DNA of 32,914 nucleotides from Chrysophaeum taylorii (Eukaryota > Sar > Pelagophyceae > Pelagomonadales > Pelagomonadaceae). Where the stretch lies: positions 1-32,914 of the forward strand of contig JAQMWT010000193.1 of the NCBI GenBank assembly GCA_029834535.1, given 5' to 3'. Below the pieces are notes generated by a model. The model ran no database searches and was not told where the DNA came from. It saw nothing but the letters and a program-made list of their open reading frames with translations. Position numbers and translations under genes: made by a program. Positions 17,291 through 26,990 of the stretch are shown one piece after another. Position 1 is the first letter of the stretch, and each line of letters starts with the position of its first letter.

Positions 17291-18498
17291 GGGGTCGATG
17301 CGCTGTGAGCCGGTTGCGAACGCTCGGATTTCGGACGCGGTTGATTCGGCTCGTTGCTCGGCACAGACGGGTCCTCGGTCAGGGTTACAGCGGCCGAAGC
17401 TCGCTGAGGCGGCGGCGAGAGGAGATCTTTGTCGGTCAGTAATGGCGGCAGAGCTCTCTCGCCACCTTGGCTCCGACTCTGCGTCATCGCCTGCTCTCGA
17501 AAACTGTAGATCGGCGCCACGACAGGGTGTCTTTCGTGCACTGCCCGACAAAGGATGGCGGGCGACCGAACGATTTCCCCCGCGTATGGGAGCTTCATCA
17601 TCTGGAAGACTGTTTGGGTCCGCGAGAAGGAAATTCGGTCTCGGGGATAATCCACAACGGCGCCCAAGGCTCGAATATCGCGGGCTCCCAACAGAAACTG
17701 TTTGTTGGCGTCTGCCACGATTGCGACTACCGGTACGGCCATTTCGTCCGAGATGGATACTCGTAGGGCGATCCATTCTGGAATCGAGGTCGTGTTCTTT
17801 CCTGATCCGAAGAGTGTTCGCTCGAAAGGCAGCTCGCCGCTATCCAGCAACATCCCTAGCCTTCCCATTAGGCGTGCGAGGTCGCGACAGATGTAGGTGA
17901 CGTTGGCCATTCCGTCCACACCGATCACCGTGGCGTACGATGAGTTGCCTGGCTTGTTGAACACGTGGATGGGCATGAACGTCAGGCTGCCGGCTTCAAA
18001 GCAGTTAAGGACGCGCAGGTCTTTGTCGATCGTTTCGGAGTTGATGGAGGCGAAAGAGGAGTGCAGGCACGTGGCTTCTTCCTCCGTCCCTGCCATCGGC
18101 ATCGATACGTGCGCGCGTCCCACGAAGAAATGGCGAGCTCTCGACCACCAGCTCTCTCGGTTCGTTCGTGGATCTGCGGGCAGTTCTTCGATTCTCCGCA
18201 GCAACCGACGGCCTCTTTCTTCGCGCTCTAGAGCCGGGCTCTCGAATTCGGGAGATCTTCGTTCCTCGTCTTTCCGAAGCTCTTCGCGTTCTTCGGGTGG
18301 CTCGGGCTCCTTGTCGATTGTTCTCTCTTCCTTTTGGTGAGGGGTGACCTCGGCCCCGTCTGGGGTTTCATTTCGGTTCCATGATGCGGGGTCGGTTCGC
18401 TCAGGGTTCTCACGGGGCCCGGCGTCGTTGGCACGCTTCTTGTTCCACAGCCGCTTGACTCTCGTCCACATTCCCAACGCTCTGCACGGAGGTCTTAA
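17260..18498 (-). pseudogene. E2 aspartic-protease-like domain
   Basis: The minus frame follows the TGA at 18499 in the same frame as the acidic linker. After a charged E/R/K-rich start, the part about 18000-17600 has retropepsin features: VIGVDGMANVTYICRDLARLMG (candidate catalytic Asp at about 17916), a beta-rich middle with VVAIVADANKQ, then FLLGARDIRALGAVVDY (about 17697-17650), matching the ILGxDxL...VID end of retroviral-type proteases. The usual D-T/S-G is D-G here, so activity is doubtful; an LDSG 24 residues farther is an alternative. Retropepsins cut Gag-Pol polyproteins. The remaining 100 residues are a Pro/Ser-rich linker ending at 17260. Confidence 0.5.
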
Positions 18499-19580
18499 TC
18501 AGGCGCTTCTTGGCGGCGTGCAAGACGCTTGCGATCCGTGAGCTTTCTCGAGGCATCTCTCTTCCCGAGCTTCGCGCGTGGGCTCCTGGTCGGTTTCTTC
18601 GTTTTGTTCCGACCCTTCCGGGTCCGGCGTGTTCGGCTCCTGGGTGGATTCCTCGTCTGGCGGCGACTCGCTGGTATCGCTGCCAACATCGCGGCCGAGT
18701 TCGCGGCGGGCACCCCCTTGGGGAGAGTGCGGCGTCGCCCTCGACGTTGAATTGGGGTTAATATCGTTCTCGGACGTGCCGCCGTCGGCGTCATGGCCGC
18801 TTATGCCGGTCGCATCGTCGTTCGGATCCGTTTTGTCTTGGCGCGGGTCCGTGAACGCTTGGAAAAGGGCTGCTGCGATTTCTATGGCGGTTTCGGGTCC
18901 GCGCGGCTGCCTCAATGTGGCGTCGAAGAAGTCTGCCGGTTGACTGTCATGGTCGCCCGAACTGTCGCTATCGGAGTCGTCGTCATCGTTGATGAGATCG
19001 GGGACGTCTGTGTCCGAGTCGCGAGGGACCTCCGCGGTTGCGCTACCAATGCAGCTGGCCGCATCTTCCTCCTTCGCGCGCGAACTCGAGGCGTCGACGT
19101 CGTCGCTGACGTCAGTGGGTGTCGCGTCCGGCTCGTGCTGCCCCCAGTGGATGTCCTCTGCGTTTCGAATTCCTGGGCGGACCAGAAACGATAGTGCGTC
19201 CTCTTGTTGCACGTGCCAGCTGTAGTCAAGCGCCTTTGCGGTGAGTGATCGCAGATCGACCGCCGTTCGGGACGGCGCGTCATCGATGTCGATCTTCGGG
19301 AGATCGGCGTCCTCTTCCTCCAGGAGCGGGATTCCTTGCAAGGTGAGCTTGGCCTGTGCGATAGCGATTTCCGCTTGCATTTTGTCCAGCTCGTCCTCAG
19401 GGACCACGTTGATAGCCGTCGCGGAGTCGAACGTCGGATCAAGCGGGAAGGCCATTGCATACGGTTTCGGCGGCGGTTCGCTCGACGGTGTCGTTGTGAG
19501 CGCGGGGGACGGGCCCGAGGCTTCGAAAAACTCGCCGTCCGTACTGCTGGACGAGCCGAGGAGCGTGGCGTCGGTGATAC
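18499..19580 (-). pseudogene. E2 acidic Gag-Pol linker
   Basis: This minus frame holds ELDKMQAEIAIAQAKLTLQ (a short coiled coil), then a long acidic and Ser/Pro-rich stretch with runs such as DDDDSDSDSSGDHD and SPPDEESTQEPN. No domain is recognised. It enters from the Gag frame through the 47-bp tandem duplication 19534-19627 and ends at an in-frame TGA (18499-18501), after which the same frame continues into the protease. Confidence 0.45.
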
Positions 19581-19627
19581 GCCGTCCGTACTGCTGGACG
19601 ATCCAAGGAGCGTGGCGTCGGTGATAC
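19534..19627. repeat. 47-bp tandem duplication inside E2
   Basis: Units 19534-19580 and 19581-19627 begin GCCGTCCGTACTGCTGG and differ at two or three bases. As 47 is not a multiple of three, the duplication alone shifts the Gag frame into the linker frame. Confidence 0.9.
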
Positions 19628-20186
19628 AACATCCTGCTGCGCCGTCTCGCGATTGAGGTCCAAAGAAAGATCCCGCGTAATCCATCGATGATTGCGTACT
19701 CGAACTCGAGGAGTTTCGAGCCGCAAGCACGCGCTCAACGATCGCTTCAATCTGGTTGACCTGCACGGTGCCAGCATTCGACGAGGCGGTGGCGTGCGCA
19801 TTCGCCGGCGGTCGTCTGTCGCCGTTGTCTCGTGCGGCTTTTTGTTCTTTCTTCCAGGCTCCGTAAGGGAAGGTATCTTGTCCCTGCCGCCGTCGCGCCA
19901 TCATCGCCTGTTTATATGCGTTCGGGCGAGGGCATCGGAGTGAACCATCCTCGTTTCGCGTATGGTCGACCTTGAAATTTCCGCAGTTGCACATCGTCTG
20001 CATCCAGGCGGCTTTCTCTCGCATGCTGGGCCTCTTGTTCGCTTCCACATTGGGCTCTTCCTGCTGCGTCGCGTATGCGCCGGGCTTCCTGCGGTCGTGC
20101 GGGTCGCGCGGCGGCGAGTTGGTGGGCTTGCTGGGGTGCGCCTTCTGCCACGCGTCAAACTGGATCTCGTGCTGGAAGATCAGGCT
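19581..20186 (-). pseudogene. E2 Gag C-terminal part with Cys/His motif
   Basis: In the same frame as the Gag core and separated from it only by the TAA at 20187, this part reads SLIFQHEIQFDAWQKAHP, a basic segment, then TMCNCGNFKVDHTRNEDG and LRCPRP (about 19990-19930), giving C-x-C-x6-H-x9-C. E1 has the matching C-x2-C-x6-H-x10-C. A Gln/Asn/Ser-rich tail follows. The motif probably binds nucleic acid, as knuckles do in other Gag proteins, but the spacing is not the usual one. Confidence 0.55.
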
Positions 20187-21710
20187 TTATACCTCGGCGA
20201 AGGTATTGTACTGGTTGGGCGGATCGCATCGCGCCAGGTGAATCTTTTGCTGCAGCTTCGTTGATGCCAGTCCGGCGATCATTTGGTGAATCATCTCAAT
20301 ACTGTCCATCGACGTTCCCGTCAGCGCTGTATAGGCCGTGGCCTCCTTCTGCAGCGACTTGAGGTAGGTCAGGACCCAAGATTCGCCCTCCTTCTTCGGC
20401 GTGGTGGCTTGCGTGATGTTCCGGACTTTGTGGAACGCTTCCTCGGGTCGAGGCGCGGGTCGGCAGGCTTGGCGGAGCTGTTGTAGGATCCGTCTCACGT
20501 AGGAAAGGTTGAGGTCGCGAAGTTGCCGGATCTCTTCCTTGTACGACGTGTCGTCATCTGCGGAGAATTGCAGATTTAACGATTCGGGATGGCTCAGCTT
20601 TTTAGCACACAATGCCTCTGCCGCCTCTCGCCCTTCCTCCAACGTCGGCAGCACGGCCTGGCGCACGTCGTCCGCTAGGCCAAACGAGAACGAGTTGATG
20701 GAATAGTGGTCCTTCGACAATTCCCCTACGCTGAGGGTGGCCTCGTGATCGAACTGCCGCTGGTCCTTGCCCTCGATGTCCAGCTTGATCATCTCCATTT
20801 TGAGACGTCGGTGTCTCGGGGCGGCTGCGTCCGCGTATCCTCGGGACGACCGGGCGGCGGATGGCCCTTGACCCGCGGCTGCCCTTACCAACGCGGCGAC
20901 GATCTCGTCGGCCTCAGTGGGCTCCCTCTCTTCCTCTTGGGCTCGCGTGCGATTCGCCGGCTCCGTGCGTTGAAACGGCGGCTCGCTGCTCGGCGACTCG
21001 GAGTCGGATTCTTCGTGATCCGACTCGCGGGGGTATTCGGGTCGCGGTGGGAGCGCTCGCTGCTCTCGACGCGTCTTTAGCGCGCGCAATTCCTCCTGGA
21101 GATCTTGGATATGGGTCGCCGCGGCTTCGCGCGCGTGCTCCGCGTCCTCGCGAGCGCGTCGGAGCTCGTTCTGAAGGGCTTCCTTCTCTTCGCGTGTGAC
21201 GGTTTCGCTTCGAGCCGTCGCCGCCTCCTCGATCTGCGCCGCGATTTCTTGGGCTAGCAAGTCGCGCTCTTTCGCCTGCTTCTGGATCTCTCGGGCAAAC
21301 CTGTCGCGCTCTTCCTCGCGCTCTTGTGCTTGTTTCCGACTCTCCTCGTCTTGTATTCGGATCCGCTCTTGCAGTAGACCTCGCACTTCTTCGTCTTGCC
21401 TGGTGCGCTGCTGTAGCTGATATTGGAGCAGCGATACTATTTCCCGCATCTCACGAATCTCTCGGGAGCTTTCGGCGGTACGCTCATCTGCTGGTTCGGT
21501 TCGAGTCGCAGTCGTGGCGCTTGGATGCTCGCCCGTCGACTCTTCCTCCTTCTTCTCTTCGGCTTCCGTCGGTCTTTCGGTCTCTCGGCCCCGCCCATAT
21601 TCGGCGGTCAACGCCGGCGCGTGTGGCTGCGTCGGCGGGGTCTCTTTCTCTTCCGCCCCTTCTCTCTCGGTCGGGACGTCCTCGTCTCGTATAATGCGTC
21701 GCTTCGGCAT
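20187..21710 (-). pseudogene. E2 Gag, N-terminal and core part
   Basis: From ATG 21710 (MPKRRIIRDED) the minus frame is open for 507 codons. It has an acidic/Pro-rich start, then a coiled coil of about 170 residues (REIREMREIVSLLQYQLQQ through EAATHIQDLQEELRALKTRR, about 21480-21060), a Pro/Glu linker and the Gag core (about 20800-20190), with IKLDIEGKDQRQFDHEA, HPESLNLQFS, LNLSYVRRILQQLR, ITQATT and PPNQYNTFAEV aligned to E1. It ends at a TAA that sits inside the homologous core, as E1 reads straight through this point, so the stop is a mutation and not the natural Gag end. Confidence 0.65.
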
Positions 21711-22186
21711 CGTTGCTGACGCTGTCTCTCTCACTGCCTCTTGTTTGGCTTGGCCCGTTTTCTTGGACTCCGCTCACTCTTTTCCGGTGATCGGGTATTC
21801 GGTTTCCTTCGGGCTCGTCGGGCGAGTCGATGCTTGTCTTCGGGTTGCGCACAAAGATACGTATTAACACGTATGCTGCGCTCGACGCTCCGCTTCGGAC
21901 CGCGTCGGGGAGCTTCTTTGCCACTCAGCTCCCAAACTGGTGGCGATGCCGAGAATTCCTGTCTCGGTCGGGTACCCTTTGATGTTGTGCGTGTCTTCAC
22001 GCAAGCGTACGATCTCGTCGACGACTGTACGGAGCACGTAACTCGTGCTAGCCTTCTCCTGAGCGCCTTGAAGAGCTTCGGGGGTGATCACTCCCCGCGG
22101 CAACTACCGGCGGTGCTTGTGCTGTTCCCAACGCTTGGCTTGCGGTTGCAGGTTCGGAGATCTCGCCGATGTAGCAAGATCTCGTG

Positions 22187-22196
22187 TCCTCCACCA
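22187..22196 (-). other. E2 candidate primer-binding site
   Basis: This is TGGTGGAGGA on the minus strand, identical to E1, again two bases after an LTR terminus ending in CA. A shared context (GGTGGTGGAGGA then ACGAGAT on the element side) supports function in replication priming. Confidence 0.5.
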
Positions 22197-22198
22197 CC

Positions 22199-22559
22199 TG
22201 CGGCAGGAAAGGATTATGCGCGCTGACTTCTTACCCTGCTTCGAGTGTGCCCTCGACGTCTCGAGGGTGCCGAGCGGGTTGAGGAGCGCTTCCTTCCTGT
22301 CGTCTAACTTTCAAACTGCCCACGAGCTTCAATCCGAAGACTCGTAAGATGATTTATGTCGATTTGAAATGAGTAACTGCCAGGTGGCGTTGCAAATACG
22401 TGCGTCAGGGGTTTACGTAGAGTCCAGTAAACAGGAAATGGGGCAGAGAACTCGATAGAACTAGGGGTGGGGATGGCGGTGTGAGGGTTACCGCCACAAT
22501 CAACACCGTGCTGTCCTTTGTTGTTAGGAACAGGACACAGGGGCAGCCTACCACTTCTC
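22199..22559 (-). other. Probable E2 LTR sequence, no gene
   Basis: The stretch beyond the E2 primer-binding site should hold the 5' LTR. It begins on the plus strand with TGCGGCAGGAAAGGATTATG, resembling the E1 LTR start TGTGGCGTAACAGG. The other end of the LTR is not identified, and unit B begins at 22560. Confidence 0.35.
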
Positions 22560-22656
22560 ATCCTTACTACTAATCGACAGATGTTTGTCTGTCTGTCTGT
22601 TTGTCTGTTTGTCCCCCGATTTAGGGTAAGGATCAGGTAGGCCCGCGAGCCAGGCA

Positions 22657-23423
22657 TTGATCCTCCAAGCCGTCTACGGCGACCTCGCAGACTATTTCCA
22701 CGACCCGCGGCGGCTCTTTCAGCGCGCCATTCTCACGCCCCGTCGAAACGATGTTGTCGATGCTGACAACGCGCGCGTGACCGCTGCCTTTTTTTCCCGG
22801 AGACGAGGCGTCGGAGTTCTTTTCGGCCGACTAGGTTGGGTCGGAAGACGACGCCTCGCTCTTTACAGTCGAGTTTTCAACTCCCTGACAACCAACGGCA
22901 TGCTGACTTTGATCTCGAGCTTAGAGTCTTCGCAACCTCGACCCGTCGCACGGCCACTGCAACGGTACCAGATACATGATCGGGGGGCGAAGACGGAAGG
23001 TTATCGACGAGTTGGTTGTCAGTCACATCGCGGTCTCCTCGTCGCATGGCGACAAGCTTGATGGTCACTCTCCGCCGACCGACCTTTCGGCGCTCCTCGT
23101 CTACAGGCCCGTGATTCCGGACTGGCTCCTGTCGGTCCGGCCTGGCTCCCATGCTCGGGAGAGGTCCGAAGTTAGTTAGTTAGTTAGTTAGTCATGTCGT
23201 GTCACCGAGGCTCCTCCAACCTGTATCCCTTAAGGCCCGCCGACGCCAAACGATCAACAAGAGCCAGAGGCAGACGCCCCGCAAGGTCGGCGTCCTCTTG
23301 CCCAAGCCCGTCTTCTGCCACGTCCAGCTCTACGTGGCTCTCTGTCGATCGGCAACCCCGAGGATATGCTCTTCTGAGTCGACGACTCCACCCTACCCCA
23401 CACGTGCTGCGCAATACCGATAA
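22657..23423 (+). pseudogene. Helitron/Pif1-type helicase C-terminal part (unit B)
   Basis: The plus frame reads ILQAVYGDLADYFHDP, RLFQRAILTPRRNDVVD (helicase segment before motif V), FNSLTTNGM and, after a frame change, LRNLDPSHGHCNGTRYMI (22929-22982). There the SINE-like copy interrupts. After it come PLRPADA and, in the shifted frame, QTINKSQRQT, VGVLLPKPVFCHVQLYVALCR to about 23360. Like unit A it lacks the ATPase N-terminus and Rep domain. Confidence 0.7.
22982..23191 (+). repeat. SINE-like repeat, copy 4 (5'-truncated)
   Basis: Only the 3' 210 bp are present, from GGGGGGCGAAGACGG to a (GTTA)5 tail. Unit A shows the uninterrupted target (ATACATGATCGATCGTGTCG, near 9960), so this is a clean insertion between ATGATCG and TCGTGTC. 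No long target duplication is visible. Confidence 0.9.
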
Positions 23424-23449
23424 GCCCCCTCCCGGCGTCTACACGCGCA

Positions 23450-23790
23450 CTGTAAGTGAACTTACTGGGACCAGGTGAACTTACTGGAACCAGGTGAACT
23501 TACGGAGGTTGGAGATTGGGACTAGGTGAAATTAGTGACCAGGCGAACTTACTGGGACCAAGTGAACTTACTGGGGTTTTTAGAGTAAACTCAAAGGTTA
23601 GCGGCGTGTGCGGATCAAAGCAGCTTAGATTGGCGAGGGTGAGAGGGACGAGTTCAAAGGAGAGGGGTGAGTGGATGTGAGCACGAGTGGGCTTGCGCCG
23701 AACTTACTGGGGTTAGAGATTGGGACTAGGTGAACTTACTGGGACCAGGTGAACTTACGAGGGTTAGAGATTGGGACTAGGTGAACTTAC
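23450..23790. repeat. Iteron-like array (unit B)
   Basis: About eleven GGACCAGGTGAACTTACTGG variants lie in two blocks separated by unique sequence, complementary to the array in unit A. The phrase GGTTAGAGATTGGGACTAGG recurs as a longer subunit. Confidence 0.75.
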
Positions 23791-23861
23791 TGGCCTGCAC
23801 TTGTTTCTACAGAAGGGCAGCACAGTGGAAATTACTGTTCTCTAGGTCACGGGCACCAGTC

Positions 23862-23870
23862 TGGTATCGG
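23862..23870 (+). other. E3 possible primer-binding site
   Basis: TGGTATCGG lies three bases after an ACCA and about 50 bp before the Gag-like ATG, resembling the TGGTATC start of initiator-Met primer sites. With no LTR defined this is tentative. Confidence 0.2.
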
Positions 23871-23919
23871 TAGAGGAGGATTGCCAGACATCGCTTCTGA
23901 CGTTCCACCCCAAGCAAAG

Positions 23920-25481
23920 ATGCCAACAAGCAATCCATATCTACGGCAAGAGTTCGTCAACCAACGAACCCAACACCAACAAGACATGCAAGCACAAGAA
24001 GCTCGACTAGAAGCTCGGCACCAACAAGACATACAAGCACAACAAGCCCAACACCGACACGACATTCAAGCTTTTCACAACGAACTTCTCGGGCACTTGC
24101 AAGGTATCAATACCACACCACCACCTGCCGTCGCCGCAGCGACTGCTTCCTCCACTCCGGCTCCACAAGACCCCAAGAGCAAAGCCACCACCTTCACAGA
24201 CCCACCAAGCTCTGTCCTTAAGTCTATGGATTGTGCGCAAGTCACACCTCTGATGCTCTCCTATCATGCCATGCAGTTGCCCACCGAGCATTTGATGCAT
24301 GGAACCGGCATCACTCATTACTTCTTGCAGGGCTTCTACACATGGGAATCCGTCATACGCGGATATAACGATCTCGCCGACGCTCTTCTCGGCCACTGCA
24401 TCGCTGAACACGACAAGAACCCCGAACAACACGCCACAGCCGGCAACACCGCGGACTTTCCAGGTCGGCTGGTCTACTACCAGGGCGTCTACTGCAAATT
24501 CGGCAATTCGCCAAAGATTTTTACGACACCATATATAAACCCAAACTCCAAGAACTCCAAGCGCAAGATAAGGACCCCACCAATCCGTCGCAAGGAAAGC
24601 TCTATCCTATAACGCAACCACCCCACCTCCAAGACAAAGAAGCCGACTTTGTCGTGTACATCCGCGAGACCGTGCACCCCCTGTTTCGCCGCTTCCTGCA
24701 CGCCGGTCGTGCCTCTGTCAAACGCCCAGCATACGACGAAATCGACAAGCTCGGATCGTTCTCACCCAATAGGTCTCGAATTCGTTCACCAAGTCCGCTT
24801 AGCACTCGACAAACACACAGGCCAGAACCACGTTTATCACGCACATTATGAGTTTAACACGTACTCGGAGACTCAATTCAACCCGGAGATCCACGAGCCT
24901 GCACATTACATCGACTATCTTCTTCATGTTCAACAGCAACTCCGCCAAATCACCGACGACACCTCTTTACAACTCACCGATGGCATGATCAAAGAAGAGA
25001 TTCACAAAATCCTCCGCTTCAAGTACCCGTCCAGCTTACTGGACTCCCGCGCCCCAACCCACATCAAAGGCTTCGCTCGTCTTGCTAATTGTCTTCGTAC
25101 TCCAAACGACTCTCAGCTCCGTGACGAAGATAAAGCCGCGATCCATCATCTGTAAAAGCTGATTGCACGCATCACAGTCATCTCCACCTTTGAGCGCAAC
25201 TTCTGGGCTCACCTGACGCCCCACCACTCGCTCAACTTCAAGCCCCTCCGCTTTGTCACAGATTTCGGTCGCCTGCCCACCAAAGACCAAGATAATCCAC
25301 GACTTCGTCCTCGCCGCCTTGGTTTCCATCCCACCGAAGATGACGATGACGCGTCTCCCCCTGAATACGTAATACCTCCGGATCCAGATGAAGCATCTTT
25401 TGACGACGCCGACCTTGTCGACGCCTTTCTTACTGAAGCCGACCTCGATCTAGATGAGGACCATCCTCTCATCCAACACCT

Positions 25482-25483
<2 letters not shown>
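23920..25483 (+). pseudogene. E3 Gag-like protein, N-terminal and central part
   Basis: From ATG 23920 the protein starts with a Gln/His-rich coiled coil (HQQDMQAQEARLEARHQQD, about 23980-24080), then a Pro/Ala linker and a helical core (LMLSYHAMQLPTEHLMHG, GYNDLADALLGHCIAEHD). Frame 1 gives way near 24500 to QFAKDFYDTIYKPKLQELQ in the next frame, and near 24770 to FVHQVRLALDKHTGQ, YIDYLLHVQQQLRQITDD and KILRFKYPSSLLD. A single in-frame TAA (25153) precedes further acidic sequence (LVDAFLTEADLDLDEDHPL) up to the SINE-like insertion. Position, coiled coil and a following protease suggest a Gag; no knuckle was found. Confidence 0.45.
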
Positions 25484-25513
<30 letters not shown>

Positions 25514-25823
25514 CCTAACTACCTAACTAACTTCAGACCTCTCCCGAGCATGGGAGCCAGGCCGGACAGGCAGGAGCCGATCCGGAATCACAGAGGAAAA
25601 TCCCGCAGTTGGGGCAGAGGCGAGGGACGAGGACTCGTTGATGACGGACCGCCACTGCGCGCGGTCTCGTGCGAAGTCGTGCAAAAGCGTCGCAGGCCGC
25701 AAACGTGTTGGTCCACGAACAAACCTGTCCGTCGCGTTCTGCCCAACCGAGCGAACCCCATCCCAGCGCGGACTTTCCGGGTGCTAACCGGCCAGCCCGG
25801 GAGGCGATCAGGCACCGTCTCAC
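25484..25823 (-). repeat. SINE-like repeat, copy 5 (variant body)
   Basis: This 340-bp copy is flanked by a perfect 12-bp duplication, TCCAACACCTAC (25472-25483 and 25824-25835). It carries a long (CTAA)n tail complement. The last ~65 bp next to the tail and a block near the 5' end match the other copies, but the middle (about 25605-25765) is different sequence. It sits inside the E3 Gag-like frame. Confidence 0.85.
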
Positions 25824-25835
25824 TCCAACACCTAC

Positions 25836-26443
25836 ACGCTAATCGAAAGAAAATAATGTCCCGCCACGCAAAGAAACCCAAAAAGCACCCCAATCCCCGT
25901 TCGCCGTCATACTATGGCATCAATGACAGCCCCAAGCCCAAGGCAACACCGGTCACCCCTACCAAGCAGAAGCCAAATCCCCGTGTTCCCCCTATCACCC
26001 CTGACAAACGCGAACACCCGCACCTCCGCAAGGTCACCTTTCCCACACAAACTCATCCTCCCAAGCCAACCATCCCTGACCAACGGCTCAAATTTCCCCT
26101 TCGTGATGTCCGCCGCAAGCTCGAGACTATCCGCAACCTCAGTCAAGCCGGCCAGCAACACACCTCCAACCCTGACCGTATGAACAAACTCATCAAGCTC
26201 ATCACTACTATCCCCGACGAGATCCTCATCTCTAAGGCAGATAACGACGCCGCCGACTTTCTTCAGCTCCTCTCCTCCGACCACCCGCCGGATGATCCAG
26301 CTGATGAGGGCGTTATAGACGACGGCTCGATGTACGATGATCAAGGTCAACTCGGCTTGTATGATGATCATGGGCAACTCGGCTTATACGACGATCAAGT
26401 TCCCGAAATCGAAGCTCCACAAGAAGACTCGATCGAAGACTAA
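25836..26443 (+). pseudogene. E3 Gag-like protein, C-terminal part
   Basis: After the right-hand target duplication the frame continues with a basic, Pro-rich stretch (SRHAKKPKKHPNPRSP, TPTKQKPNPRVPPITP) that could bind RNA, a helix (DVRRKLETIRNLSQAG) and an acidic tail. The tail has a 27-bp repeat encoding YDDxGQLGL (about 26332-26400, nearly three units), ending at the TAA 26441. Without the insertion and one target copy it is in frame with the part before 25483. Confidence 0.5.
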
Positions 26444-26535
26444 GTACAACGCCACCAAGGTTATCTACGTGCTTTTCACCAAAGCCAGCTTTTTCGCTAA
26501 CGGTTGACGACGACGCCTGTGCCGCCAACCAAAAC

Positions 26536-26990
26536 TTGCTGAACCAGGCACCAAGCCTTGTGATGTCAAAATTTCCAACTTCATCGACAATTTCTTCCAG
26601 AGTCGCAGATTTCATGTGCGCTGTCTTCACCTCAAGTAAGTCACCCAAAAAGACTCACTCTCTGCACGGATGTAACGGCCCCGGCACTGAATTTTCGCTG
26701 CTTGATGGAGGCGCATCCTTTTGTTTCACCCGCACCATTAAAAACTTTGTGCCCGAGTCTATCCGCAGGATTCCCGATCATACCATCCGAATGGGACGAG
26801 GCACCCTCACCAGCAATTTCATTGGCATCAAACCATTGTAGCTGCAGGCCGCAGGCCTCTCCTCACATGACACCAGGGGCTCTACCGGCTATGCGCCATA
26901 TTTGGTTTTCCTTGTCGTTCCACACTTCCGACCAGGTTTGGAGGTTATAGCAACATCTCAACTCTTAGCCTTAAACGGTCAGGTAACAGA
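26536..26990 (+). pseudogene. E3 aspartic-protease-like domain
   Basis: The frame reads GTEFSLLDGGASFCFTRTIKNF (Asp codon 26704-26706), close to the LLDSGASxxF active-site start of retroelement proteases, with DGG for DSG. The second half (YLVFLVVPHFRPGLEVIATSQLLALNG, about 26890-26970) fits the beta strand and LG-like end of the fold, less well. An in-frame TAG at 26839 separates the halves. Downstream the same frame runs straight into the methyltransferase region. Sequence 26444-26640 is coding-like in changing frames. Confidence 0.45.

Larger units (their letters stand above)
16650..22199 (-). mobile_element. Retroelement E2: PBS, leader, Gag, protease, start of C5 methyltransferase
   Basis: Minus-strand order: LTR terminus ending in CA (about 22199), candidate PBS (22187-22196), leader of about 480 bp, Gag (21710-19581), acidic linker, protease-like domain (about 18000-17600), linker, and a C5 methyltransferase N-terminus (16890-16650), where the element ends abruptly against the plus-strand gene. 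E1 is a relative with the same PBS and Gag core. No reverse transcriptase or integrase remains. Frame breaks lie at 20187 (TAA), 19534-19627 (47-bp duplication), 18499 (TGA), about 17270 and about 16880. Confidence 0.75.
22560..23794 (+). mobile_element. Helicase unit B (Helitron-like), inverted copy of A
   Basis: The unit begins ATCCTTACTACTAATCGACA with a (TTTGTCTG)-type microsatellite and GATTTAGGGTAAGGATCAGG. It continues through a helicase fragment and ends with the AGTTCACC-type array and ...GGCCTGCACTTGT (23782-23794). It matches unit A along its whole length in opposite orientation, except for the SINE-like insertion at 22982-23191 here and the 1,068-bp insertion in A. Confidence 0.7.

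Noticed and set aside
17260..18498. LDSG at about 17840 as the E2 protease active site
   Set aside because: The sequence around VDGMANVTYICRDLA fits the fold's first strand and following helix better, although it lacks the canonical D-T/S-G.
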